The notes: generated from the letters alone by a model not told the origin. A stretch of DNA of 64,000 bases from CALXXL01 sp034926605 (GCA_034926605.1 JAYFQV010000014.1:1-64000), one strand, 5' to 3'. Counted from the first letter of the stretch, positions 6,918-17,210 are shown. Translations and numbers: made by a program.

Positions 6918-8507
6918 ATGGGAAATGAAATCAGACAGGCGGCCCGACGGGGAGTTTCGCCCGGAAAATATGAAGTTGAGGCTGAGCCGGTGCTGTCCGG
7001 GCAGCGCAAGCCGCGCATTTTGATAGTCACGCCGGAGATTACCTATCTGCCGGAAGGCATGGGAAACATGGCCAACAGCTTGAAGGCGAAGGCCGGAGGG
7101 TTGGCCGACGTCTCGGCGTCGCTGGTTTCGGCGCTGTACCGGCAGGGGGCGGACGTGCATGTGGCGCTTCCCAACTACCGCCGGATGTTCAACGTGGACA
7201 TCGGCAAATTCATCGGCAACGAGTTGCGGCTGTACCTGACCAATCTGTCGAATCACCGTATACACTTGGCGGAAGACCGGATTTTCTACTATCGCGACAC
7301 CGTTTACAGCAACTATTCGGACGACGCGATGCGTTTTGCCATGGCTTTCCAGCGCGAAGTCATCAACAACATAATTCCGGCGGTGAATCCCGACCTGATA
7401 CATTGCAATGACTGGATGACCGGGCTGATTCCGGCGTTTGCGCGCCGTATGAACATTCCGTGTCTGTTCACCGTTCATAACATTCACACCCAGAAGGCTA
7501 CGCTGGCCGCCATCGAAGATCGCGGCATAGACGCCGCCGAAGTGTTCTCCGATTTATATTATGAATACGCGCCGTATAATTATGAGGAAAGCCGCTCGCA
7601 TAACCGGGTGGACTTTCTTGCCAGCGGTATTTTCGCGGCCCATTTCATAAACACCGTCAGCCCGACATTTCTGCGCGAGATCGTCAACGGCTGGCACAGT
7701 TTCATTCCGGACAATATCCGCCGCGAGATTGTCGGCAAGTTCAATGCCGGTTGCGCCGAAGGTATTCTCAATGCGCCGGACGAGGGCGACAACCCGGCGG
7801 TCGATCCCAGCCTTGAGGTCAATTACTCCCCGGCAGATCATCGTTACGGCAAGCTGCGCAACAAGATCGCGTTTCAGAGCAAGACCGGGCTGGAGATCAA
7901 CGACAAGGCGCCGCTGTTTTTCTGGCCGAACCGGCTGGATCCGATTCAGAAGGGCTGCCAGCTGCTGACCGATATTCTGTACCGGCTTACCGCAGATTAC
8001 GCCGGCCAGGGCTTTCAGCTAGCAATCGTGGCCAACGGTGAATATCAGAAGTATTTCCGGCAGATTGTGGAATTCCACAACCTCTACGACCATGTTACGG
8101 TGTGCGACTTCGACGACTCGCTGTCCCACCTTGCTTTTGCGGCCAGCGATTTTATTCTGATGCCGTCTTTGTTCGAGCCGTGCGGCCTGCCGCAGATGAC
8201 CTGCCAAATCTACGGGTCGCTGCCGGTGGTGCACGACACCGGCGGGCTTCACGACACCGTCGAGCATCTGGATATGGGAAGCCATACCGGTAACGGTTTC
8301 TGCTTCAAAAACTACGATTCCAACGGGCTTTATTGGGCGGTGGGCGAGGCGATGAGGTTTTTCGCGCAGCCGGAAGACGTCAAGGAACGTGAAATCGCCC
8401 GTATTATGACCGAGGCGCGCAGCCGCTTCAATCATGACGTGACTGCGTCGAAGTATATAGACATATACGAAAAAATGCTTAATCGTCGTCTGATCACCAA
8501 ACGCTGA
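6918..8507 (+). CDS. glgA: Glycogen synthase, GT5
   Basis: A 529-residue GT-B fold enzyme that extends alpha-1,4-glucan from ADP- or UDP-glucose. The nucleotide-binding K-x-G-G-L motif is KAGGLADV (about residue 56). The C-terminal E-x7-E-type region reads SLFEPCGLPQMTCQIYGSLP, and HDTGGLHDTV follows. About 30 basic residues precede the first beta strand, and the enzyme is longer than the ~480-residue E. coli GlgA, as is seen in the GT5/GT3-like variants of other phyla. The donor nucleotide cannot be told here; no glgC lies in the window. AGGAGGGG lies upstream of the ATG, 18 bp after glgP. Confidence 0.93.
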   Translation: MGNEIRQAARRGVSPGKYEVEAEPVLSGQRKPRILIVTPEITYLPEGMGNMANSLKAKAGGLADVSASLVSALYRQGADVHVALPNYRRMFNVDIGKFIGNELRLYLTNLSNHRIHLAEDRIFYYRDTVYSNYSDDAMRFAMAFQREVINNIIPAVNPDLIHCNDWMTGLIPAFARRMNIPCLFTVHNIHTQKATLAAIEDRGIDAAEVFSDLYYEYAPYNYEESRSHNRVDFLASGIFAAHFINTVSPTFLREIVNGWHSFIPDNIRREIVGKFNAGCAEGILNAPDEGDNPAVDPSLEVNYSPADHRYGKLRNKIAFQSKTGLEINDKAPLFFWPNRLDPIQKGCQLLTDILYRLTADYAGQGFQLAIVANGEYQKYFRQIVEFHNLYDHVTVCDFDDSLSHLAFAASDFILMPSLFEPCGLPQMTCQIYGSLPVVHDTGGLHDTVEHLDMGSHTGNGFCFKNYDSNGLYWAVGEAMRFFAQPEDVKEREIARIMTEARSRFNHDVTASKYIDIYEKMLNRRLITKR

Positions 8508-8523
8508 GCGGGCAGGGAGCGCA

Positions 8524-10539
8524 ATGTTCGAACGCATCAAAAACGAGCCGGCGCCACTGCGGCGAGACGCTTATCTGCGTCCGTTCGCAGGCATCATAGA
8601 CGGGCGCCGGACGCGCATCGAAAATACCGCGGCCCGGTTGCGCGGCCGCCATAAGCGGCTGGTCGACTTCGCCTGCGGGCATGAGTTTTTCGGTCTTCAT
8701 TTGAAGCGCGACCACTGGGTAATCCGCGAATGGGCGCCCAACGCGACTGAAATGTTTTTGGTAGGCGAATTCAACGGCTGGAAGGAGTCGGAGCAATACC
8801 GGTTTGCTTCGTCCGGCGACTGGGGATGCTGGGAGCTGGCGCTGCCCAAGGGGGCGATCGAGCATCTGGACCATTATCTGCTGAAGCTGCGCTGGAACGG
8901 CGGCGAAGGCCTGCGGATACCGGCGTTCTGCCGCTATGTGGTGCAGGATCCGGAGACCAACCTGTTTTCCGCTCAGGTGTGGCAGCCGGACCATCCTTAC
9001 AAATTCCGCAACCCGTCGCCGCCGGCCGACCGCGAGATGTTCATCTACGAGGCTCATATCGGCATGGCGCAAGAGGAGGAAAAGGTCGGCACCTTCGCGG
9101 AATTCACCGACAATATCCTGCCCAAGGTGGCGGCCGCCGGTTACAATACGCTCGAATTGATGGCGGTGATGAACCATCCATACTACGGCAGCTTCGGCTA
9201 CCATGTTTCCAACTTCTTTTCGATCGCGTCGCGTTTCGGCACGCCGTTCGAGTTCAAAGAATTAGTTGACGCCGCGCACGGTTTGGGGTTGCGGGTGATA
9301 ATGGATATCGTCCACTCTCACGCCGTTCGAAACGTGGCCGAGGGACTTGCCGAGTTCGACGGGACCCGTACCCAGTATTTTCATGCCGGGCTTCGCGGGG
9401 AGCATCTGGCATGGGATTCGCTGTGCTTCGATTACGGCAAGGACGCGGTGCTTCATTTCCTGCTCTCGAATTGTCGTTTCTGGCTTGACGAATATCATAT
9501 TGACGGTTTCCGCTTCGACGGCGTCACCAGCATGCTTTATCATCATCATGGCCTTGGGCGTGCTTTCACCGGCTATATGGACTATTTTTCCGGAGAGGTG
9601 GACGAGGAGGCTTATACCTATCTGGCACTGGCCAATCGGGTGATTCACGAAGTCAATCCGGAAGCGGTTACGGTGGCCGAGGATGTCAGCGGCATGCCCG
9701 GTCTGGCCGCGTCGGTGGACGACGGCGGCTGCGGGTTCGACTACCGCATGGCGATGGGCGTTACCGATTGCTGGTTCAAGCTGTTCGATATTCCGGACGA
9801 GGATTGGAGCATGTGGACATTGTGGCATGAGTTGACCAATCGCCGTGCCGACGAGCGCGTAATAGGTTATGTCGAATGCCACGATCAGGCGATCGTTGGC
9901 GGCCAGACCGCGATATTTCGGCTGATAGGCAGCGCCATGTATTCGCAGATGAACGTATTCACCGGTGATTTGCGGGTCGACCGCGGCGTGGCGCTGCACA
10001 AAATGGCGCGGCTGATAACCGCCGCCGCCGCCGGCAATGGATATTTGAACTTCATGGGTAACGAGTTCGGCCATCCGGAATGGGTGGATTTTCCGCGCGA
10101 GGGCAACGGCTGGAGCTATCGTTATGCCCGCCGTCAGTGGAGCCTGCCGGAAAAAGAGTTCCTGCGCTATCATCACCTGCGCGAATTCGACCGCGCGATG
10201 GTGAAACTGTTGCGCGAGGCAAAAATTTACGAGGCGGTACCGCAGGTGGTATCGCTCGATGACAACAAAAAAGTGATAGCATTCGAACGCAACGGCTTGT
10301 GGTTCTTCTTCAACTTCCACAGCCGTGATTCGTATGTTAATATGCCGTTCCAGGTTCCGCCCGGCGAATATGCCCTGACGCTGGACTCTGACAACGAAAG
10401 ATTCAACGGACACAACCGGGTAGAGGCCGGACAGCGCTATTTTACCGTCTCTGAAAAATGGGGAGATGAACTGGTGCATCTGGTCCGGCTTTATCTGCCT
10501 TGCCGCACCGCATTGGTGCTGAAAAGGATTGACAAATGA
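8524..10539 (+). CDS. glgB: 1,4-alpha-glucan branching enzyme, eukaryote-like GH13
   Basis: A 671-residue enzyme that makes alpha-1,6 branches in glycogen. An N-terminal CBM48 (about 60-150, FNGWKESEQYRF) precedes the GH13 barrel. The nucleophile Asp lies in DGFRFDGVTSM, the acid/base Glu in VAEDVSGMPG, and the conserved His-Asp in YVECHDQA. The sequence YHHHGLG and the overall length resemble the eukaryotic/GH13_8 branching enzymes more than E. coli GlgB. GGGAG stands 7 nt before the ATG. The last base pairs overlap hisI (ATGA). Confidence 0.94.
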   Translation: MFERIKNEPAPLRRDAYLRPFAGIIDGRRTRIENTAARLRGRHKRLVDFACGHEFFGLHLKRDHWVIREWAPNATEMFLVGEFNGWKESEQYRFASSGDWGCWELALPKGAIEHLDHYLLKLRWNGGEGLRIPAFCRYVVQDPETNLFSAQVWQPDHPYKFRNPSPPADREMFIYEAHIGMAQEEEKVGTFAEFTDNILPKVAAAGYNTLELMAVMNHPYYGSFGYHVSNFFSIASRFGTPFEFKELVDAAHGLGLRVIMDIVHSHAVRNVAEGLAEFDGTRTQYFHAGLRGEHLAWDSLCFDYGKDAVLHFLLSNCRFWLDEYHIDGFRFDGVTSMLYHHHGLGRAFTGYMDYFSGEVDEEAYTYLALANRVIHEVNPEAVTVAEDVSGMPGLAASVDDGGCGFDYRMAMGVTDCWFKLFDIPDEDWSMWTLWHELTNRRADERVIGYVECHDQAIVGGQTAIFRLIGSAMYSQMNVFTGDLRVDRGVALHKMARLITAAAAGNGYLNFMGNEFGHPEWVDFPREGNGWSYRYARRQWSLPEKEFLRYHHLREFDRAMVKLLREAKIYEAVPQVVSLDDNKKVIAFERNGLWFFFNFHSRDSYVNMPFQVPPGEYALTLDSDNERFNGHNRVEAGQRYFTVSEKWGDELVHLVRLYLPCRTALVLKRIDK

Positions 10540-10889
10540 ACGCGCTTGACCTTCTCGACTTTTCCAAAAGCCCGGACGGGCTGATTCCGGCGGTGGCCCA
10601 GGATGCCGACACCGGCGAGGTGCTGATGGTGGCTTACGCGAATCGCGCGGCGGTGGAAAAGGCGCTCGCCTGCGGCGACGCCGTATATTATTCCCGCTCC
10701 CGCAAGGAGCTGTGGCACAAAGGCTCCACCAGCGGCCATACGCAGAAATTGCGCGAGGTGAGGGTGGATTGCGATCTTGATTGTGTGCTGTATCTGGTTG
10801 AACCGCGCGGACCCGCTTGTCATACCGGCAAACGCAGTTGTTTTTTCCGCCGGATCGTGAATGGCGAACTTCAGGACATGGAAGAGTGA
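10536..10889 (+). CDS. hisI: Phosphoribosyl-AMP cyclohydrolase
   Basis: A 117-residue single-domain HisI that opens the purine ring of phosphoribosyl-AMP in histidine biosynthesis. The Zn/Mg-binding core is visible in SRSRKELWHKGSTSGHTQ, VDCDLDCVLYLVE and GPACHTGKRSCFF. There is no HisE (pyrophosphohydrolase) domain, and no other his gene is in the window. It overlaps the glgB stop by 4 bp and is followed 4 bp later by murB-ddl, so it is transcribed with the glycogen genes although the pathways are unrelated. Confidence 0.95.
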   Translation: MNALDLLDFSKSPDGLIPAVAQDADTGEVLMVAYANRAAVEKALACGDAVYYSRSRKELWHKGSTSGHTQKLREVRVDCDLDCVLYLVEPRGPACHTGKRSCFFRRIVNGELQDMEE

Positions 10890-10893
10890 GACA

Positions 10894-12738
10894 ATGCTCG
10901 AAGAAATCGAAAAATTTTCAAGCGAACTCGCGGCAACGATAAGGGGCGTAACTCTTGGACGCAACGTACCGTGGAGGGTTCGCACCACTCTGGGAGTAGG
11001 GGGAGATATTCCGCTGCTGGCGGAGCCGGTGGACGATCTTGCGCTTGCGCGGCTGTTGGAATTCTGCCGTGCCCGTGAAGTGAAAACCATGATTATCGGC
11101 GGCGGCGCCAATATCGCCGGCTGCGACGAGCCGTTTGATGGCGTGGTCATCGCCATGACCGGTGCGGCGTTCACCCGCATCTCCGCCGGGCGCAACCATA
11201 TCAGTTGTGGCGCCGGAGTGCGCCTTTCGGAGCTGGCGCAGTTCGCGGCATCGCACGGCTACGGCGGGCTGATCGCGCTGGCCGGGATTCCAGGTACCGT
11301 CGGCGGCGCTTTGGCCATGAACGCTGGAGCCGAGGGGCACGAGATATGCGAATTCGTGGCCGAGCTGGCGGGCGTTACCATAGATGGCGTGACTTGGTCT
11401 GCCCGCAAATGCGAACTTGACTGGGGCTACCGCACCGGCGGCGCCCCGTCCGGCGTAATCCTGACCGCCGCCATTTTCGAGCTGCCGCAACTGTCGCCGC
11501 CGGATGCGCGGCGGGAGCTGGAGGATTTTCTGGAGGCGCGGCGCAAGCGTGAGCCACGCGGACGTTCGGCGGGTTGCTCGTTCCGCAATCCCGGCGGTGA
11601 ATCCGCGGGAAGGTTGATCGACCGTGCCGGTATGAAGCTGGTTTCGGTGGGCGGTGCCGCGGTGAGCGGCAAGCACGCAAATTTTGTGTTGAACGCCAAA
11701 AATGCGTCCGAGCGCGATTTCGTGTCGCTGCTGACGCTTATACGTAAACAAGTTGCGGAGACCAGCGGCTATTATTTGAGGCCGGAAGTGGTTTTCGCCA
11801 ATGAAAAGAGCAGAGAATTGGTCATGAATGCGGTGAAATCTCCGAAGGTGCTGGTGTTGTGCGGTGGCGATTCAAGCGAGCGCGAAGTGTCCTTGCGGTC
11901 TGGGCAGGCGGTGGCGGCGGCGTTGGTTTCGGCCGGGTACGACGTGGAGGTGGAGGATATACGGAAATGCGAGATTACGCCGGCAATAGAGCGGGCGGAT
12001 GTGATATTTCCGGCACTGCACGGCGGATTCGGGGAAAACGGCGAACTCCAGAGGATGCTTGAGGCGGCCGGAAAGAAATTCGTCGGCTGCGGCGCGGAAG
12101 CCAGCCGGATCGTTATGGACAAGATATTGAGCAAGCAAGTCATGGAGAAGTGCGGGATTTCCACCTCCAAATGGGCGGTGGTTACTCCGGAACAGCGCGA
12201 TTTTCCCGCGGGGATGAATTTCCCGGTGGTGGTGAAGGCGCCGCGCCAGGGTTCCAGTGTCGGCGTTGAGAAGGTGGCTTCGTCGGCGGAATGGAACGCC
12301 GCGCTTGACCGGGTTCTCGCATACGATCGCGAGATACTGGTCGAGGAGTTTGTGGAAGGTGTCGAAATCAGTGTGCCGGTCGTGAACGGCACGGTGCTGC
12401 CGGCGGTGGAGATCCGTTCGCCGCACGGGTTCTATGATTACGATGCGAAATACGTTTACACGGCCGGTCACACCGAGTATTTCTGCCCGGTGGTGAGTCT
12501 GTCGCGGCAGGCGCTTGATAAGGCGGCCGATTATACCGCGCGGTTCTACAAGGGAGTGGACGCACGGCAGATGCTGCGCGTGGACTTCATTGTCAGAGAC
12601 GGCGAGCCGTTTGCGCTTGAGGGCAATTCACTGCCCGGATTCACCGCCACCAGTCTGGTTCCGAAGTCGGCGAAAGTCTTCGGCTGGAGCTTTGAAAAAC
12701 TCTGCGTGGAACTGGTGGTTTCGGCATTGCGTGATTGA
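10894..12738 (+). CDS. MurB-Ddl fusion: UDP-MurNAc dehydrogenase and D-Ala-D-Ala ligase
   Basis: One 614-residue frame joins two peptidoglycan enzymes. Residues 1-~303 are MurB: FAD loops TTLGVGGD, GGGAN and GIPGTVGGALAMNAGA, and the catalytic C-terminal Glu in LRPEVV (Glu298). The motif usually read as G-S-x-F-K-N-P is GCSFRNP, so Cys228 takes the place of the proton-donating Ser. Residues ~317-614 are D-Ala:D-Ala ligase (ATP-grasp): GGDSSEREVSLRSG, PALHGGFGENG, KAPRQGSSVGVEK and the ligand loop EGNSLPGFTATS. The ATG at 10894 is chosen for the upstream GGAAGAG; an earlier in-frame ATG at 10861 lies inside hisI. An internal ATG at residue 311 has only a weak Shine-Dalgarno. The join is in frame, with no sign of a sequencing error. 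Confidence 0.93.
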   Translation: MLEEIEKFSSELAATIRGVTLGRNVPWRVRTTLGVGGDIPLLAEPVDDLALARLLEFCRAREVKTMIIGGGANIAGCDEPFDGVVIAMTGAAFTRISAGRNHISCGAGVRLSELAQFAASHGYGGLIALAGIPGTVGGALAMNAGAEGHEICEFVAELAGVTIDGVTWSARKCELDWGYRTGGAPSGVILTAAIFELPQLSPPDARRELEDFLEARRKREPRGRSAGCSFRNPGGESAGRLIDRAGMKLVSVGGAAVSGKHANFVLNAKNASERDFVSLLTLIRKQVAETSGYYLRPEVVFANEKSRELVMNAVKSPKVLVLCGGDSSEREVSLRSGQAVAAALVSAGYDVEVEDIRKCEITPAIERADVIFPALHGGFGENGELQRMLEAAGKKFVGCGAEASRIVMDKILSKQVMEKCGISTSKWAVVTPEQRDFPAGMNFPVVVKAPRQGSSVGVEKVASSAEWNAALDRVLAYDREILVEEFVEGVEISVPVVNGTVLPAVEIRSPHGFYDYDAKYVYTAGHTEYFCPVVSLSRQALDKAADYTARFYKGVDARQMLRVDFIVRDGEPFALEGNSLPGFTATSLVPKSAKVFGWSFEKLCVELVVSALRD

Positions 12739-12761
12739 CGTCGCTTTTTTGCTCCAATTGG

Positions 12762-12790
12762 TTGCCGGAACGCCGATGAGGGTGTATATT
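12762..12790 (+). promoter_or_regulatory. Sigma-70-type promoter of lpxA
   Basis: TTGCCG (12762-12767), 17-bp spacer, TATATT (12785-12790), 37 bp before the lpxA ATG. Confidence 0.55.
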
Positions 12791-12827
12791 AATAACCGGC
12801 AAATTCACCATTGGAAGGAGCTTGATT

Positions 12828-13625
12828 ATGACGAAGATTGATCCCAGCGCAGTGGTCGCTCCCGGCGCCGAAATCGGCGAGAATGTGGAGATTGGTCCGT
12901 TGTGCGTGGTAGGCCCGCACGTGAAGATCGGCGACGGTACCCGCCTGATTGCGCAATGCCATATGCGCGGCTACACCGAAGTAGGCAAAAACAACACCTT
13001 TTATCCGTTTTCCTGCATGGGCGCGTCCGGGCAGGACTTTCACGCCGACGACCGGCTGGTCTCTTATGTCAGGATCGGCAACAACAACATTTTCCGCGAG
13101 TGCTCCACCGTTCACGCCGGTACCGCCGAAGGTACTGAAACCGTGATCGGCAACGGCTGTATGTTCATGGCCAATTCCCATGCCGGGCACAACGTGAGGG
13201 TCGGCAACAACGTGATTATGGTGAACTGCTCTTCGCTTGGCGGTTATGCCGAGGTAGGCGACAATGCGATTCTTTCCGCCTATGTGGCGATTCACCAGTT
13301 CTGCAAGGTGGGGCGTTTTGTAATGCTTTCCGCCGGCTCGGTGTTCAGCAAGGACATTCCGCCGTTCATGACCGCCGAGGGGCGCAACGGCGCTCTGAAG
13401 ACCGTGAATGTGATCGGCTTGGAGCGCGCCGGATTTTCCCGCGAGACTATCCACACCATCCGCCAGCTTCATAAAGTGTTTGTCAGGTCCGGACTTAACC
13501 AGGGCAACGCGCTTAGAGAGATCGAAGCCACTGTGCCGCAGATACCGGAAGTGGTGGAATTCGTACAGTTTTGCAGAAACTCCAAGCGCGGCGTGCTTTG
13601 CTCGCGCGATGGACACAGGGAGTAA
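12828..13625 (+). CDS. lpxA: UDP-N-acetylglucosamine O-acyltransferase
   Basis: A 265-residue left-handed beta-helix acyltransferase that does the first step of lipid A synthesis, moving a hydroxyacyl chain from acyl carrier protein to UDP-GlcNAc. Hexapeptide repeats (I-G-x-x-x-x) fill residues ~10-185; the catalytic His is in MANSHAGHNVRVGNN; the C-terminal helical part follows. GGAAGGAG lies 7 nt before the ATG at 12828. It forms a pair with gpmI 3 bp downstream. Its presence means the organism makes lipid A, i.e. is diderm. lpxD and lpxB are not in the window. Confidence 0.95.
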   Translation: MTKIDPSAVVAPGAEIGENVEIGPLCVVGPHVKIGDGTRLIAQCHMRGYTEVGKNNTFYPFSCMGASGQDFHADDRLVSYVRIGNNNIFRECSTVHAGTAEGTETVIGNGCMFMANSHAGHNVRVGNNVIMVNCSSLGGYAEVGDNAILSAYVAIHQFCKVGRFVMLSAGSVFSKDIPPFMTAEGRNGALKTVNVIGLERAGFSRETIHTIRQLHKVFVRSGLNQGNALREIEATVPQIPEVVEFVQFCRNSKRGVLCSRDGHRE

Positions 13626-13628
13626 CAC

Positions 13629-15278
<1,650 letters not shown>

Positions 15279-15294
15279 CTGTTCGGGCAATATA

Positions 15295-15331
15295 AAGCCG
15301 CCGGCGGTAAGACGTCGGCGGCTTATTTTTT
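15295..15331. terminator. Bidirectional terminator between gpmI and the ankyrin gene
   Basis: AAGCCGCCG (15295-15303) pairs with CGGCGGCTT (15316-15324), followed by ATTTTTT. It lies between convergent stops and can serve gpmI and, less strongly, the ankyrin gene. Confidence 0.85.
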
Positions 15332-16184
15332 ATTCTTCTGGCGTCCAATCGGAGCTGTCACCGTCAGACTTGGCGGCATGGCGCCGTTTTGCCTCGCGGT
15401 TCAGCATTTCGCATATTTCGGAATATCCCATGCGCTGGGCGGCTTTGAATGCGGTTTCACCTTCCGGGGTTTTGACCCCGAGGTCGGCGCCGGCGTCGAT
15501 CAGCATCCGCACCATCTCGCTATCGCCGGCTGCCGCGGCAACGTAAAGCGGAGTCTGCCCGGAGAGGTTGGGCGCGTTAAGATTGATACCATGCTCGACC
15601 AGCAGCTTGAATACCTCAATGCAGTCGGGATCGGTATTGTTTCGTCGGTTGCGGCTGTATTTGTCCATTTTTGCTATTCGCGCCGCCTCCAGTTTATGAA
15701 GCGCGTTTTCATTGCCGGCCTCGCGGTTGACGTCGGCTCCGGCATCAAGCAGTATGGCGGTAAGCCCCGGGTTAAAGCTGCCGGCCGCCGCCAGCAGTGG
15801 AACGGTGCCCCTGATCGGATCGCCATTGGGATCGGCTCCAAGCTTGAGCAGCATTTTAGCGGCCGCCTGGTCGCTTTTGCGGGCGGCTTGGCCCAAGGCC
15901 AGCTTGGAGTCCGCACCTTCGCGTATAAGCCGCTGGGCGGTCCAGGAATGATCGTTGGCCGCGGCCAGATACAAGGCGGAGTTGCCGCTGTCGTCGTCTT
16001 TGTCAACGCTGAAGTCCAGCGCAAGCAGCACCCGCACCACCATCAGGTTGCCGCGCTTGGCGGCGCGGGGCAGCGGATTGCCGGCAACCACATATATGGC
16101 AGTCCAACCGCCGACGACAACCGTCACCAGCAGTACTGCCCCCAGCACGCGTCCCATGAAGGAACTTAACTTTCCTCGGCTCAT
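15330..16184 (-). CDS. Membrane-anchored ankyrin-repeat protein
   Basis: This 284-residue protein has one N-terminal membrane helix (about residues 12-34), so the repeats probably face the periplasm. About six ankyrin repeats follow: GNSALYLAAANDHSWTA, a run around LLKLGADPNGDP, AILLDAGADVN, LLVEHGINLNAPNLSGQTPLYVAAAAG, and MLIDAGADLGVKTPEGETAFKAAQ. Ankyrin repeats bind other proteins; no enzyme domain is present and the partner is unknown. A basic/acidic tail ends the chain. It is transcribed alone. Confidence 0.85.
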   Translation of the reverse strand: MSRGKLSSFMGRVLGAVLLVTVVVGGWTAIYVVAGNPLPRAAKRGNLMVVRVLLALDFSVDKDDDSGNSALYLAAANDHSWTAQRLIREGADSKLALGQAARKSDQAAAKMLLKLGADPNGDPIRGTVPLLAAAGSFNPGLTAILLDAGADVNREAGNENALHKLEAARIAKMDKYSRNRRNNTDPDCIEVFKLLVEHGINLNAPNLSGQTPLYVAAAAGDSEMVRMLIDAGADLGVKTPEGETAFKAAQRMGYSEICEMLNREAKRRHAAKSDGDSSDWTPEE

Positions 16185-16324
16185 TGTATCTCCAACTGCT
16201 TATTTTTGATTATACTTATCTTATTATGATACCAACTAAATGCCGGAAAGTCAAGCCTTGTTTCGGCACGGAAGCCTGATTTGAGCTCGATTAAAAAAAA
16301 TTCAACTTTTTTTCGATTTAAAGT

Positions 16325-16353
16325 TTGACAAATGGAACATTTTGGAATATTTT
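16325..16353 (+). promoter_or_regulatory. mraZ: Sigma-70 promoter of mraZ
   Basis: TTGACA (16325-16330), 17-bp spacer, TATTTT (16348-16353), 27 bp before the mraZ ATG. The -10 element is overlapped by the TGGAA repeats at 16333-16357. Confidence 0.8.
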
Positions 16354-16357
16354 GGAA
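16333..16357 (+). promoter_or_regulatory. Three TGGAA direct repeats, probable MraZ operator
   Basis: TGGAA occurs at 16333-16337, 16343-16347 and 16353-16357: three copies, 5-bp spacers, exact 10-bp period. MraZ of E. coli is known to bind TGGG-type direct repeats with 5-bp spacers at its own promoter. Here the repeats cover the spacer and -10, so binding should repress mraZ. Confidence 0.7.
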
Positions 16358-16380
16358 TGTAGACATTGGAGAATCGGAAT

Positions 16381-16866
16381 ATGCTTCCTTTCTGTGGGCA
16401 GGACAAATGTGTGATCGATGCGAATGGGCGAGTCAAGCTGAGTCCGCGTCTGATCGAGGACTTCGCGCGCCAGTGCGACGGCGACGTGGTGCTCTATTGT
16501 CTGCCGGAGGGAGCGGTGGCGATTTATCCGGAAGCGGTCTTTGCCGGCATGAGACAAGCGGCGGTGACCGAGCTTCAGTCGGTTGGCAATAGTTTGCTGA
16601 AACGACGCGAGCTGCGGCGTTTCGGTGCGATGACTCAGCCGGATCGGGTGACCCGGCAGGGGCGTTTGACCATTCCGGTGGGGTTTCGCGATTACGCGGC
16701 GCTCCAGCCGGGTACCGAGATTTACGTTGTGGGCGTTGAGGTCGGCGCGGAAATTTGGAACGCCGAACGGTGGCGCAGGGAGATGGATGAGGTAAATGGC
16801 CACCTCGAGCGCAAGGGTGAGGAAGAGATGGCGGCGGATTTGCAAGGTTTCGGTTCGGATAAATAA
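16381..16866 (+). CDS. mraZ: MraZ-type transcriptional regulator, orphan
   Basis: A 161-residue protein with two tandem SpoVT/AbrB-like MraZ half-domains. The first is around DANGRVKLSPRLIEDF and LYCLPEGAVAIYPEAVF. The second is TRQGRLTIPVGFRDYAAL followed by VVGVEVGAEIWNAERW. MraZ normally heads the division and cell-wall cluster and represses it. Here rsmH (mraW), ftsL, ftsI and mur genes do not follow; only one small membrane protein does. The ATG at 16381 has GGAG 9 nt upstream; a TTG at 16366 would add five residues. The promoter holds MraZ-like operator repeats. Confidence 0.85.
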   Translation: MLPFCGQDKCVIDANGRVKLSPRLIEDFARQCDGDVVLYCLPEGAVAIYPEAVFAGMRQAAVTELQSVGNSLLKRRELRRFGAMTQPDRVTRQGRLTIPVGFRDYAALQPGTEIYVVGVEVGAEIWNAERWRREMDEVNGHLERKGEEEMAADLQGFGSDK

Positions 16867-16879
16867 AGGGGTGTGCGCA

Positions 16880-17167
16880 ATGAAAAAGATGACAAAAGAG
16901 ATGCGGTTTCGGGTGGTGTCGGGACTGCTGATCGCGGTTTCGGCGCTGTTGCTGCCGGGCGCGATTGAAAGCTCCGGAGAGAGCGAGAGCACCAAGGCTC
17001 AGATGGCGGCGGCGGAGGCGGTGACCTCCCTGACGGCGATTGCCGGTGAGATTCCCGAGGCGCGGCGCGACGGGTTCGCGGCGCTGGCCGAGAAGGATCC
17101 GCTGTTCATGCTTCAAATCAATTCCCAGCGGTATGATGCCGGAAAGCATTCCGGCCTCTGGAAGTAG
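16880..17167 (+). CDS. Small single-pass membrane or exported protein next to mraZ
   Basis: A 95-residue protein with a basic N-terminus (MKKMTKEMRFR), one hydrophobic segment (about residues 12-28, VSGLLIAVSALLLPGAI) and a short helical tail. It occupies the position where FtsL often follows mraZ/rsmH, but has no clear leucine-zipper coiled coil, so I do not call it FtsL. The hydrophobic stretch could also be a signal peptide. AAAGGGG precedes the ATG; the gap from mraZ is 13 bp, so the two are one operon. Function unknown. Confidence 0.6.
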   Translation: MKKMTKEMRFRVVSGLLIAVSALLLPGAIESSGESESTKAQMAAAEAVTSLTAIAGEIPEARRDGFAALAEKDPLFMLQINSQRYDAGKHSGLWK

Positions 17168-17177
17168 CTCCAAGTTT

Positions 17178-17210
17178 CCGGGGAGGATGGTTCCCCGGTT
17201 TTCTTTCTTC
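17178..17210 (+). terminator. First terminator of the mraZ operon
   Basis: CCGGGGA (17178-17184) pairs with TCCCCGG (17192-17198), followed by TTTTCTTTCTT. Confidence 0.75.

Noticed and set aside
16880..17167. Naming the gene after mraZ as ftsL
   Set aside because: Size and position fit, but no leucine-zipper coiled coil is visible and rsmH is missing, so the name is not supported.
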